DNA of 55,527 nucleotides from positions 1 through 55,527 of the IMG/VR virus record IMGVR_UViG_3300006929_000018. One strand, given 5' to 3'. The stretch is from a virus. Shown in pieces: positions 12,694 to 20,510 of the stretch (positions are counted from its first letter, which is position 1; every line of letters begins with the position of its first letter). Under the pieces are notes generated by a model. It saw nothing but the letters and a program-made list of their open reading frames with translations, was not told the DNA's origin and did not search any database. The translations under genes and the position numbers were made by a program.

Positions 12694-13512
12694 ATGATTA
12701 GTTATATAGGAGGTAAAAGCCGAATGGCTAAATGGATATCAGAATATATCCCAAAAGATATAGAATCCTACACAGAAGTGTTTGGAGGAGCTTTCTGGGT
12801 ATATATTAAAAGTGATGTACATACATTACCAAAATTAAAAAAAGTCGTTTATAATGACGTAAATAGGTTTATGGTTAATTTGTTCCAATGTTGTACAGAG
12901 CCATATTTCTTTAATAAACATATGGAAGAATCTGAAATCAAATCACAAAATGAAAAACTATTTTATGAATATCAAGAAGAAATAAAAAATACTTGTGATA
13001 TAGGTTTTAATGACTATTCATTTGACATGGCTATGAAATACGCTTACATAGCTACACAGGTATTTAGTGGTAGTAAAATTATGGAGTCTAAATATATAGA
13101 CCTTAAAGGTAAATATAATTCAAAATTTGATGCGTTTAGAAAAAGATTGATGAATCCTGATGTTATACAAAAATTGCACAAAATTACTAACTGTGAAAAT
13201 TTAGATTATACAGAATGTATTTCTAAATATGATGGAGTAGAAAGTTTCTTTTATGTAGACCCACCATATTGGAAAACTGAAAATTATTATTCTAATCATG
13301 ACTTTGATTCATTAGACCATGATACATTAGCTAAATGGTTACAGAATATAAGAGGTAAATTTGCACTATCTTATTATTATTTTGAAGAACTAGAACATAT
13401 GTATCCTAGAAAAGATTTCCGATGGGTGAGTAAAGAGTTTACAAAAGCTGCTGGAGCACAAAAAGGAAAGAAACAGAATAAAGGAGAAGAACTATTAATA
13501 ATGAATTACTAA
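12694..13512 (+). CDS. D12-class N6-adenine DNA methyltransferase
   Basis: A 272-residue Dam-like enzyme that methylates adenine N6 in DNA. Motif X is YIGGKSRMAKWI near the N-terminus, motif I is YTEVFGGAFW (residues 26-35), followed by VVYNDVNRFMVNLF, and motif IV is the catalytic DPPYW (189-193). Length is typical of D12 methylases (about 270). No cognate restriction enzyme is nearby, so it probably protects phage DNA from host nucleases or regulates phage genes. A 14-base gap precedes it and it shares TAATG with the next gene. Confidence 0.9.
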   Translation: MISYIGGKSRMAKWISEYIPKDIESYTEVFGGAFWVYIKSDVHTLPKLKKVVYNDVNRFMVNLFQCCTEPYFFNKHMEESEIKSQNEKLFYEYQEEIKNTCDIGFNDYSFDMAMKYAYIATQVFSGSKIMESKYIDLKGKYNSKFDAFRKRLMNPDVIQKLHKITNCENLDYTECISKYDGVESFFYVDPPYWKTENYYSNHDFDSLDHDTLAKWLQNIRGKFALSYYYFEELEHMYPRKDFRWVSKEFTKAAGAQKGKKQNKGEELLIMNY

Positions 13513-13841
13513 TGGACAATATAGAACCTGGTGAAATAGTTTATTGTGATATTACTTATGAATATGAAAAACCATATCGTAATAGAACTAAAACAGAAAC
13601 TATAGAAATTATAAATGTTGTATTTGGTAGGGAGTATGTAGACACATACCCCCTGCTAAAATATAAAGTTTATAATAGAGACATAAGAAAAATTAATCCT
13701 AAAAAACCTCCTCAATGTGATGTACGTGTCATAGACTTAAAGGTACACGCTAGAGTAGGATTTAAACATAAAAATAGAGGTTATGTAGAAGTAGCTAGAA
13801 ATACACAAATAAGAAATAAAATAACTGGAGCTTATGAATAA
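13512..13841 (+). CDS. Hypothetical beta-rich protein (109 aa)
   Basis: A 109-residue protein with alternating strand-like segments: GEIVYCDITYEYEKPYRN, TETIEIINVVFGR, VRVIDLKVHARVGFKHKNRGYVEV. It has a very basic C-terminus. The layout suggests a small SH3- or OB-like barrel that might bind nucleic acid or the adjacent methylase. No family is recognised. It is translationally coupled to the methylase by TAATG at 13512. Confidence 0.45.
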   Translation: MDNIEPGEIVYCDITYEYEKPYRNRTKTETIEIINVVFGREYVDTYPLLKYKVYNRDIRKINPKKPPQCDVRVIDLKVHARVGFKHKNRGYVEVARNTQIRNKITGAYE

Positions 13842-14028
13842 TTTTAAAAATATTAAAAAAATATTAAAAACACAAATAGAAAAAAATACACACGTATTTT
13901 GGACTTTTGATGAGGACAAAATGGAATTTACACAAATATATAAAAACTATAATAATGGTTTAACTATATATACTCCATCACAATTGTTTAACCATATTAT
14001 AGATTATGCAAAAACAAGACAAGATTAG
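13834..14028 (+). CDS. Hypothetical protein (64 aa)
   Basis: A 64-residue protein with a basic N-terminus (NNFKNIKKILKTQIEKN) followed by HVFWTFDEDKMEFTQIY, resembling a short beta hairpin, then a helical C-terminus. It overlaps the preceding gene by 8 bases and the following small frame by 23. No family is recognised. Confidence 0.4.
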   Translation: MNNFKNIKKILKTQIEKNTHVFWTFDEDKMEFTQIYKNYNNGLTIYTPSQLFNHIIDYAKTRQD

Positions 14029-14110
14029 ATACTATAAAAAATATATAAAGTATTTAGAAAAGTGTATAAAAAGAATTAATAACTATATTAAAAAATTAGA
14101 AAGAGATTAA
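14006..14110 (+). CDS. Hypothetical basic helical peptide (34 aa), convergent with a late gene
   Basis: A 34-residue frame starting inside the previous gene and ending TAA at 14108-14110, which overlaps the last four bases of the convergent minus-strand metallophosphoesterase gene. It is a single Lys/Tyr-rich amphipathic helix (KIRYYKKYIKYLEKCIKRI). It is the last possible rightward gene. The weak start context makes it tentative. Confidence 0.35.
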   Translation: MQKQDKIRYYKKYIKYLEKCIKRINNYIKKLERD

Positions 14111-15390
14111 TTGATTTCTACATTATAATTTAATATACCTTGCAATCCATTTTTTCTATGATATAAAAAAGCTTGAGCTTTTTTGATATTACCTATATAC
14201 CCCTTACTATCGTGCCAATAATCTGTTGCAGACATTGAAGATAGATTACGAACTGTTATACCTTGCAGTTCTTCAATAGCTTGTAGTTTTGTAGATTTGT
14301 TAGTATGTAGATGACCTCTATGTACCTCAACATAGTCTACATCACTCCAAGCGTTTTTATATCTTTGTGAAATTATACCTGGTAAATCGTTAGTTTTAGG
14401 TCCGTCACCATGGTCTGATATTACCATGTTCTTACCATATACTAACATTTTCATTAAACTATCACCGTTATCTACTTTTACGTCATTATGGTTTTCAAAA
14501 TATAATTCTAGGGTGTCTCCTAAATGCATCATAGATTCTCTGTCGTGATTACCTGGTATTACCATAACATGAACAGGAGTTATTTCAGATAAATAATTAA
14601 TTACTTTAATCAATAGTTTTCTGCCTGCTCTATACATATCTATATGATAATTAGTATTAAATTGTGGTGTACCTCTTGTTGTAGCTGGTATAGGCCAATC
14701 TCCATCTGCATTTAAAAAATCATGACCAGCTATAAATAATATTTTATCTATATAATATCCTTGAGCCCTGTATAATAAATGTTCAACAGCGTCTACTAGT
14801 CTTTGTTCTGCAATCTTTAAATCATACTTATCTCCTTTTATACCTATTTTACCTAGGTGTAAATCAAACGCTGATATCTCTAATAAATATTTATCTCTTT
14901 TATCTTGTCTGTCCCTTTCTTTTTTTGCTACCAAAGGTGATAAGTTTGATAAATCTTCTTTTATTTTTTCTTTGATTAACTTTACATTTAATTCTTCTTT
15001 GATAGGTTTCAGGAAAGCTTTACTTCTATACATAGTAACTGTAATAGGATTACGGTCATTATCAAATCCTGTAACCTCATATGTCCCTATATCATATTTC
15101 TCTACATACCATTTATCTAAATCTACTTTACATTGAGTGAGTAAATCTTCTAAGGTTTTAACTCTTGTGCAGTTTTCTGCTATTGCTACCGCTTCTCCTT
15201 TAGATTCTTGGAAATTATAAACTTCTTTTTCTTTAGGCATGTTGTCAGGATTCTTTTCTCTCATCCTTCTCGCTATAGCTCTAATCTGTTCATAATTAGT
15301 TCCGAATTTTTTTGCTGTATCAGCATATTTACTACGCTGTAATTGTGGATTTTCTTTTAAATACTTAATTATTTTATCATTCAAACTCAT
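14107..15390 (-). CDS. Metallophosphoesterase with N-terminal helix-turn-helix (427 aa)
   Basis: A calcineurin-like phosphoesterase: FDLHLGKIG (first metal site, about residue 174), GHDFLNADGD, PGNHDRE (about 280), SDHGDGP and RGHLHTNK (about 358) are the metal ligands in order. The first 50 residues (KIIKYLKENPQLQRSKYADT, then GTNYEQIRAIARRM) look like a helix-turn-helix that could place it on DNA. Phages of Bacteroidota and many siphoviruses carry such two-part proteins. Substrate could be DNA, a nucleotide or a phosphoprotein. It is the last late gene, ending against the rightward operon. A 90-base leader (15,391-15,480) precedes it with no clear TAnnTTTG promoter. Confidence 0.8.
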   Translation of the reverse strand: MSLNDKIIKYLKENPQLQRSKYADTAKKFGTNYEQIRAIARRMREKNPDNMPKEKEVYNFQESKGEAVAIAENCTRVKTLEDLLTQCKVDLDKWYVEKYDIGTYEVTGFDNDRNPITVTMYRSKAFLKPIKEELNVKLIKEKIKEDLSNLSPLVAKKERDRQDKRDKYLLEISAFDLHLGKIGIKGDKYDLKIAEQRLVDAVEHLLYRAQGYYIDKILFIAGHDFLNADGDWPIPATTRGTPQFNTNYHIDMYRAGRKLLIKVINYLSEITPVHVMVIPGNHDRESMMHLGDTLELYFENHNDVKVDNGDSLMKMLVYGKNMVISDHGDGPKTNDLPGIISQRYKNAWSDVDYVEVHRGHLHTNKSTKLQAIEELQGITVRNLSSMSATDYWHDSKGYIGNIKKAQAFLYHRKNGLQGILNYNVEIN

Positions 15391-15480
15391 AGTTTTATAA
15401 TGTTATTTTATATGTCTATAAAATTATTTTATAATTGTTTGAATATGAAGGTCTTAGAAAAAAAGTTATTAACACACTTA

Positions 15481-16059
15481 TTAACTATGTATAGCGTAAG
15501 TAACATCTATTGTTGATGCACTTGCTGACATGTAGAAATATACTGTTTTTTCTACATTTGCAAACATTGAAGAGGGTGGTTCAAAACTATTAGTTACTAC
15601 TCTAGCACCCCCACCTGTTAATACGCTTGAGAGTACACTAGCCAGACTTACAGTTTCTAGAGTTGACATTGTATCTCCCATTAGTCTAATTGTTGTTCCT
15701 CCTGTTACGTCTGTTATTACTCCTGAACCTACTGTAAATGTTAATTTATCTGGACTGTCAAAACTCCAATGTAAATCAAAAGCAGGTGAAGATTCTTTAT
15801 TGCAAACTGTTAAGTTTAATAATGATTGTCCTGGTTTTAATGTAAGGATGTGTGTGACTTCACCACCCCTAGGTTTTGCAAAATTCAATTTTGGTGAATT
15901 AGAAGACACCAAGACATTTGACCTTTTGTTGTCAACGTCTTGCTGCTTCTTTCTTAAGTCTTTATTTATTGATTTGTTTGGGTAGTCCTGTCTATTCGTA
16001 GATAAACTATCTCTTCTTGATAACTTTTTATACCTATCCTTGTCTTTAATTAAAGGCAT
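15481..16059 (-). CDS. Virion-type protein with basic N-terminus and beta domain (192 aa)
   Basis: The first 60 residues are basic and disordered (MPLIKDKDRYKKLSRRDS, with many Lys/Asn/Arg), followed by a beta-rich domain of about 125 residues with THILTLKPGQSLLNLTV and the C-terminal VYFYMSASASTIDVTYAI. It lies in a run of three small beta proteins (15,481-16,899) and is probably a minor virion or decoration protein whose tail may touch DNA or the capsid. No catalytic motif is seen. Confidence 0.55.
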   Translation of the reverse strand: MPLIKDKDRYKKLSRRDSLSTNRQDYPNKSINKDLRKKQQDVDNKRSNVLVSSNSPKLNFAKPRGGEVTHILTLKPGQSLLNLTVCNKESSPAFDLHWSFDSPDKLTFTVGSGVITDVTGGTTIRLMGDTMSTLETVSLASVLSSVLTGGGARVVTNSFEPPSSMFANVEKTVYFYMSASASTIDVTYAIHS

Positions 16060-16065
16060 AGTCTA

Positions 16066-16494
16066 TTAGTCATCAGAAGCTATTCCTGTATCAGGACCAT
16101 CACAAATTAAGTATTGTACTTTTTGTGCTGCTGTAGTAGCTGCTAAATCTAAATTAGCAGAACCATCAGCCGCTCCGTCTATATGAATTGGAGAAAACAT
16201 ACATACACCTGGCTTCAAATCAGCTATAACATCACCATCTGGTTTTACAGCTACTGGATAATCTGTATCTACATTTTTTATAAATACAAATATCATATCT
16301 TTATTATGACTTGCTAAGTTAATAGTAGTATCTGAAGTTCCGTTAGTTAATATTTCACCTGTAGATATTAAAGCTGAATCTACCGTAGTAGCTCCTGTAG
16401 TAAAAGATGGTGAAAATGAAAGTACTTGATTTCCATCTGAATCTGTTAATGTTAAAGTTCCTGATACTGTTACTGATAATGTTTGTGTTGCCAT
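16066..16494 (-). CDS. Small beta-sandwich virion-type protein (142 aa)
   Basis: A 142-residue Thr/Ser/Gly-rich, beta-only protein. A motif FVFIKNVDTDYPVAV followed by VIADLKPGVCMFSP matches the equivalent 'YVKNLD...LEPG' step of the neighbour at 16,510 and of the protein at 52,455, so the three look like divergent paralogues. The composition is that of phage head-decoration or tail-shaft ornament proteins. The fold assignment is inference from pattern. Confidence 0.55.
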   Translation of the reverse strand: MATQTLSVTVSGTLTLTDSDGNQVLSFSPSFTTGATTVDSALISTGEILTNGTSDTTINLASHNKDMIFVFIKNVDTDYPVAVKPDGDVIADLKPGVCMFSPIHIDGAADGSANLDLAATTAAQKVQYLICDGPDTGIASDD

Positions 16495-16509
16495 TTTTTT
16501 ATATTTTTA

Positions 16510-16899
16510 TTAAGCGTTAGCGTCTATTTCAATTGCAGCGTATTCTATTGTAACCGTTGCTGTATCTGCTCTTGCTGTTGTTGTACCTGTACCCTTTATC
16601 ACTGTCATTAAAAAATGACCTGGTTCTAATATACCTATTAAATCAGCAGCAGAAGAAGCTCCATCATATATTTTAACAAAGTTAGTATCATCTAAATTTT
16701 TAACATATATCATTCTACCGTGCCCTGGAGCAGCCATTACAGTTGAATCACCATCATGAGCTACATCTATTCTTCCTGTAGCTATTTGGTCTACACCTGT
16801 TATATTTAGTGTGTAACTACCACTTTGAGTTTGACTATATCCAGTTCCCGAGGAAGCTGTCATACTTAAAGAACAGCTAAGAGTATAATTTTTTGCCAT
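16510..16899 (-). CDS. Small beta-sandwich virion-type protein (129 aa)
   Basis: A 129-residue beta-rich protein containing RMIYVKNLDDTNFVKIYDG and LIGILEPGHFLMTVIKG, the same step as in the proteins at 16,066 and 52,455. An N-terminal SLSMTASSGTGYSQ stretch resembles the strand-rich entry of decoration proteins. A TAACTTTG promoter box lies 18 bases upstream of its ATG, so it heads its own transcript within the late block and is probably abundant in the virion. Confidence 0.6.
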   Translation of the reverse strand: MAKNYTLSCSLSMTASSGTGYSQTQSGSYTLNITGVDQIATGRIDVAHDGDSTVMAAPGHGRMIYVKNLDDTNFVKIYDGASSAADLIGILEPGHFLMTVIKGTGTTTARADTATVTIEYAAIEIDANA

Positions 16900-16916
16900 C
16901 GTTTTTTAATTTTTTA

Positions 16917-16924
16917 CAAAGTTA
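16917..16924 (-). promoter_or_regulatory. Late -7 box TAACTTTG
   Basis: Read on the minus strand, TAACTTTG fits the Bacteroidota TAnnTTTG -7 element and stands 18 bases before the ATG at 16,899. It overlaps the stop codon of the upstream gene. No clear -33 element is seen. Confidence 0.5.
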
Positions 16925-17179
16925 AGAATTTTTTTTATTATATATACTATCTTTAATTTTTTTTATATCAGCACATTTTTCGTATTCTTCAGTTTCTATG
17001 AAGTGATTTATTATATCATCATATATATCTTCTTCTATTTCATCTTTTTCACTATAAGGTTCAAATGGTAATGCACAACCATTATAGTCTAATAAATCTT
17101 CTATAGATAATTTTCCCATAAGTAAATAATATGCATTTTTATATACATCTTTAAATATTATGTTTTTATCTGAAGACAT
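16922..17179 (-). CDS. Hypothetical acidic protein after the lysin gene (85 aa)
   Basis: An 85-residue acidic helical protein (SDKNIIFKDVYKNAYYLLMG, then DEIEEDIYDDIINHFIETEE). The N-terminal part is amphipathic. It is joined to the lysin-like gene by TAATG at 17,179 and is followed by a new promoter, so it is the end of the lysis sub-operon. It might regulate lysis, but this is placement-based only. Confidence 0.45.
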   Translation of the reverse strand: MSSDKNIIFKDVYKNAYYLLMGKLSIEDLLDYNGCALPFEPYSEKDEIEEDIYDDIINHFIETEEYEKCADIKKIKDSIYNKKNS

Positions 17180-17790
17180 TACATTAAGTCCTTGCTTTCT
17201 AATAAAGTGTAAGAAAATGAATTACCCCATACTTCTCTAGCTGTTTGACATATATTGAGAAACGCATGCCAGTCATCATTAGAAGCAATTACTTGACATC
17301 CTGCTGACCATTTGTTAACATACGTAGATGTTTTACCTTCTAGAGCTGTAGCTCTATGTATATTTATACCGAACACACCTGTGTCACAAGTAGACTCATC
17401 AAATTCATATTTATCATTTCTGTTATTATCTCTATATACTGTTACAGGTTTCTTTTGTCCTAGAGCTAAATATTTACCACTATGTAATCTAAGTTTGTGT
17501 GAACCTCTATATTGTCCTGGTTTTAATACCGCGCAACCTATTTTATCTATCCAAGGGTTTTCCATCCAATCATCACCTGGGTCTGTAGTACATTCATATT
17601 CATGATATTTCCACTCACCGTTTTCATCTTTATAAGATATAGTCATTATATCATCAAACTTATTTGTAACCTTTCCATTAGTATCAGAGTTTCTAATACC
17701 AATAATATTTACATCATAATTGTCGTTAGTAAAGTATTTATATCCTTTTTCTAACATAGCCTTCTGAATTGACTCTCTGTAGTATTTCAT
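17179..17790 (-). CDS. L,D-transpeptidase-like (YkuD-type) lysin candidate (203 aa)
   Basis: Near the C-terminus FGINIHRATALEG (H145) followed by STYVNKWSAGCQVI (C165) gives the His...Ser-x-Gly-Cys spacing of YkuD catalytic sites. The front part is beta-rich, with KPGQYRGSHKLRLHSGKY. In phages such domains act as cell-wall endopeptidases or carboxypeptidases. I place the start at the ATG at 17,790 (MKYYRESIQKAM), two bases after the holin stop. A longer frame from a TTG at 17,838 overlaps the holin and is unlikely. With the adjacent holin it forms a lysis pair. There is no signal peptide, so export would depend on the holin. Confidence 0.55.
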   Translation of the reverse strand: MKYYRESIQKAMLEKGYKYFTNDNYDVNIIGIRNSDTNGKVTNKFDDIMTISYKDENGEWKYHEYECTTDPGDDWMENPWIDKIGCAVLKPGQYRGSHKLRLHSGKYLALGQKKPVTVYRDNNRNDKYEFDESTCDTGVFGINIHRATALEGKTSTYVNKWSAGCQVIASNDDWHAFLNICQTAREVWGNSFSYTLLESKDLM

Positions 17791-17791
17791 T

Positions 17792-18184
17792 TTACTTTTT
17801 TGTTTTTTCAAGTGAACGACCTCCAAAATAAGCTCCAATCACTGTAATTAATACTAATTGCAATAAATCTGTCCATTTTGCTTCAACTACAAAGTTAATA
17901 ATTCCCGCGTCTATAAAGATTAATAATACTGTTGATATTACTAAAAATATTAACACTAATGGTCTAACATTTTTACTTAACCAAGAATCAGATTTCATAT
18001 CCGCTTCCCATCTTGTAGATATTTCTTTTTCTAAACTAGTTTGATACGAAGCAATTAATTCTTTTATCTTTTGTTCTGCCTCTAACTTTTCTTCTTTTGA
18101 AGTATGTAAGTTGTCTATGACTCCACCTACACCCTCTACTAAATCTTTAGCTCCACCGCTAAATATTGTTCCTAATATACTCAT
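17792..18184 (-). CDS. Holin, three-TM GTA type candidate (130 aa)
   Basis: An N-terminal helical part with KDLVEGVGGVIDNL and EEKLEAEQKIKELI, then SWLSKNVRPLVLIFLV starting two hydrophobic segments (about residues 75-93 and 103-120), and a basic end (GGRSLEKTKK). The 'EEK.eAe.ki.el', 'RP' and hydrophobic pair match the GTA_holin_3TM pattern. It would permeabilise the inner membrane at the end of infection and release the lysin encoded two bases downstream. Length is in the usual 110-150 range. Confidence 0.7.
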   Translation of the reverse strand: MSILGTIFSGGAKDLVEGVGGVIDNLHTSKEEKLEAEQKIKELIASYQTSLEKEISTRWEADMKSDSWLSKNVRPLVLIFLVISTVLLIFIDAGIINFVVEAKWTDLLQLVLITVIGAYFGGRSLEKTKK

Positions 18185-18201
18185 AATTTTATTTTTTGTT
18201 A

Positions 18202-18954
18202 TTAATAGTTCTGTTGATTATTATTTTCTGTATTATCAGTTATTGAACTTATTGGCAAAGGTAAATTTGGTCCAGGTATGTTTCCTGACGGGTCAGCTGG
18301 GTCTGGACTTAAACCTTCACAACCACTTTGTAAACATTCTGCTTTAGTTAAATATTGTCCAGTTGAACCCTGTATTTGTATACATTGATATCCAAATTTA
18401 GGATGGTCTCCTATCATAGCACAGTCCCAACTAGTTTTTACTGATGTATTTGGAAATGAACCACTACAACATGGTCCTTTATATATTTGGTATCCTCCAG
18501 CTTGATTAAAACCAGGAAATCCTACATGATGCTGAATTTGTGATACCTGAGAAAAATACCCTCTATATACTACACACATTTTATCTACAGCTTTAACAAA
18601 ACCCCAATTACACATCGCACCTCCCGTAGCGGTTGCGTCTAATACTATCTCTTGTCCATTTGTCAATTGTGTTTGCCCAACACTAGCACAAACTAAATCA
18701 TAAAAAGCTTGATTTTGACCTACTGATGTAGCAGGATAACTAGCATTCATAGGATGTCCCATAATCCAAAAACTTCTAGGCCATGTAGCGTTATCTCCAC
18801 ATGTCCAATCTGTTTGATTCCAGGTCATATATGTTGGGGGAGACATTTGTGTATTTATCCCTGCAACCGCGCATATACACCATTGGTGATAAGGTGGTAA
18901 AGGAGCTACCATTGTTTTTGTTAATTCATGACTATCTAATTCATTTACTGCCAT
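18202..18954 (-). CDS. Cys-rich virion-associated or secreted-type protein (250 aa)
   Basis: A 250-residue protein rich in Cys, Trp, Gly and aromatic residues, with no signal peptide. The C-terminal YQCIQIQGSTGQYLTKAECL then SGCEG step resembles short Cys repeats ('C..G.TGQY.T...C...C') common in secreted flavobacterial proteins. The end is Pro/Asn-rich and disordered. It lies between the holin and the small Cys protein at 18,960. A tail-tip or surface protein is likely. The disulfide-type pattern would suit a particle or outer surface location rather than cytoplasm. Confidence 0.5.
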   Translation of the reverse strand: MAVNELDSHELTKTMVAPLPPYHQWCICAVAGINTQMSPPTYMTWNQTDWTCGDNATWPRSFWIMGHPMNASYPATSVGQNQAFYDLVCASVGQTQLTNGQEIVLDATATGGAMCNWGFVKAVDKMCVVYRGYFSQVSQIQHHVGFPGFNQAGGYQIYKGPCCSGSFPNTSVKTSWDCAMIGDHPKFGYQCIQIQGSTGQYLTKAECLQSGCEGLSPDPADPSGNIPGPNLPLPISSITDNTENNNQQNY

Positions 18955-18959
18955 AACTT

Positions 18960-19124
18960 TTATTTTTTATATGGAAACATTTTATTTAACTTTTCTTTTC
19001 TTTTATTACACCCACAATCAGAATCTACACTTATAATTTTAACAAGTTTTTCTACACCACTTTTTGTAATTATCTTTTGTAATGTATCTCCTAATCCTTT
19101 TGATTTATTATCTTTTTCCTCCAT
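18960..19124 (-). CDS. Small conserved phage protein with DCGCxKRKEKLN motif (54 aa)
   Basis: A 54-residue protein: acidic start (MEEKDNKSKGLGDTLQKI), central KSGVEKLVKII, then DCGCNKRKEKLNKMFPY. I recall the GLGDT...DCGC.KRKEKLN..FPY pattern in many unrelated phages, where its role is unknown. The CxC and basic helix could bind metal or nucleic acid. It overlaps the 3' end of the nuclease gene by 17 bases. Confidence 0.7.
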   Translation of the reverse strand: MEEKDNKSKGLGDTLQKIITKSGVEKLVKIISVDSDCGCNKRKEKLNKMFPYKK

Positions 19125-19476
19125 GATATTCTACTGCGTGTCCTTCGTTAATTAATAATTCGTTCAAATTTACTAAGGTTAATTTCTCTTGTCCGTCTAC
19201 CATGTCTAACTGAATCTCTCCTAAACATCTACCAAACTTACCAACTCCATGAGAGTTTAAGGTTATATTTTTACATCCTTCTAGTAACTGCTTAACCCTA
19301 TCTTTAGCAGCTAATCCTTTAGCTTTTTCTTCTAAATCTTTAGTTCTAGATTCTGGAGTGTTAATACCTAAAAATCTAATTCTTTTTTTTACTTTGATGT
19401 CAAATCCTAAATCTATCTCTGCATCAATAGTGTCTCCATCTACAACCCTTAGTAGACTTATTTTATAATTATACAT
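19108..19476 (-). CDS. Staphylococcal-nuclease-like protein (122 aa)
   Basis: A thermonuclease-fold enzyme. RVVDGDTIDAEID opens the OB barrel, IRFLGINTPESR carries the equivalents of catalytic Arg and Glu (R34, E42), and GKFGRCLGEI carries the second Arg (R83). The C-terminal LINEGHAVEYHGGKR is the usual end. No signal peptide is present, so it acts in the cytoplasm or in the particle unless exported otherwise. It may degrade host nucleic acid. It overlaps the OMP gene by one base (TAATG). Confidence 0.85.
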   Translation of the reverse strand: MYNYKISLLRVVDGDTIDAEIDLGFDIKVKKRIRFLGINTPESRTKDLEEKAKGLAAKDRVKQLLEGCKNITLNSHGVGKFGRCLGEIQLDMVDGQEKLTLVNLNELLINEGHAVEYHGGKR

Positions 19477-20510
19477 TATCTTATTATATAGTTAATACCT
19501 AATTTAAAATTGTACCATTCTCTATTCCAATACTTATTGTATTTTCCTTCTACAAACACACCTAGTTGTTTGTTTAGTTTTTTACCAAATATAGTTCCTC
19601 CTGAATAATCATACCATTGCCCTCCTATAAAATTATGATAAGCGTATTCGTTACCATTGTCATAATGATACGGCATTAAATTACCCCAAGAATGTAGCCA
19701 AAAATCTTTTTTATAATAATAATAGTCAAATCCCACTACTAAAGAATAATTCCAAATTCTATCTAATTCATTTCTTTTTCTTTCTGTGTAATCTGACAAT
19801 ACTTTTGGTATTACTATTTGTTCCCATACATCAGAAGATACAGCTACCAAATTTCCATCTGCGTTATAATACATTTGATGATATACATCTACATTATATC
19901 CTTCCTGTAACGCTAAGTAAGTGTAGTGTATATTACCATTATCTAATTTCCATTCTTCTAATGGGTCATATCCATAAGGTTCAGCTATTCTTTGTACAGC
20001 TCCTATATTAAACGATAGTTTGTTGTTATAGTTATATCTATACCTTTGAGAACCTTCAAAGTAATCTACATCAGCAAATCCATCTTTTAGATACTCTACC
20101 TTAGCGTTCCAATTATTTCCCACATATCTAATAAAATGATGTTGGTCTAAATATTCTACACCCTCTTGTCTTTTGTAATTAGCTTCAAACAAAAACTCTA
20201 ATCCTTTTATTTTTCCTATTGTTGCCGCGTCACTATAATTAGATTCGGTACCATCATAAAAAGTATTAGCTTTATTTTCATATCCAAATCTAGCTATTTT
20301 TCTAACACCTAAAGTTATATTGTAATCATAAGGAGTTTGTATCGTAGTAGTTGTCAATCCATCTGTCACAGAGAAAACATCTACATCTGATATAGACGTT
20401 CCTCCATTTATAGCTCCGTAAAAAGTAGAAAATTTAAAATATTTTTTTATATCAATTTCTTGTGATATGGAAAATAGAGGTAATAAAAGTAATATTATTA
20501 TTTTTTTCAT
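19476..20510 (-). CDS. Phage-encoded outer-membrane beta-barrel protein (344 aa)
   Basis: Residues 1-17 (MKKIIILLLLPLFSISQ) are a clear signal peptide. The mature part is a run of alternating amphipathic strands with many Tyr/Trp (YFKFSTFYGAINGGTSIS, YDYNITLGVRKIARFGYENK, RYRYNYNNKLSFNIGAVQ, YYYYKKDFWLHSWGNL), and the C-terminal strand ends FKLGINYIIR. This is the profile of an outer-membrane barrel. I recall similar proteins in uncultured marine phages. It is made from the same transcript as the secreted repeat protein (4-base overlap). A barrier to superinfection or a platform for that protein are possible roles, both inferred. Confidence 0.7.
   Translation of the reverse strand: MKKIIILLLLPLFSISQEIDIKKYFKFSTFYGAINGGTSISDVDVFSVTDGLTTTTIQTPYDYNITLGVRKIARFGYENKANTFYDGTESNYSDAATIGKIKGLEFLFEANYKRQEGVEYLDQHHFIRYVGNNWNAKVEYLKDGFADVDYFEGSQRYRYNYNNKLSFNIGAVQRIAEPYGYDPLEEWKLDNGNIHYTYLALQEGYNVDVYHQMYYNADGNLVAVSSDVWEQIVIPKVLSDYTERKRNELDRIWNYSLVVGFDYYYYKKDFWLHSWGNLMPYHYDNGNEYAYHNFIGGQWYDYSGGTIFGKKLNKQLGVFVEGKYNKYWNREWYNFKLGINYIIR

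Noticed and set aside
13634-13649. GTATGT/ACATAC hairpin
   Set aside because: A short stem inside a coding region with no T-run or conserved context; probably chance.
17791-17838. Upstream extension of the lysin-like gene from a TTG at 17,838
   Set aside because: It overlaps the holin gene. The ATG at 17,790 gives the usual close spacing and a normal N-terminus.
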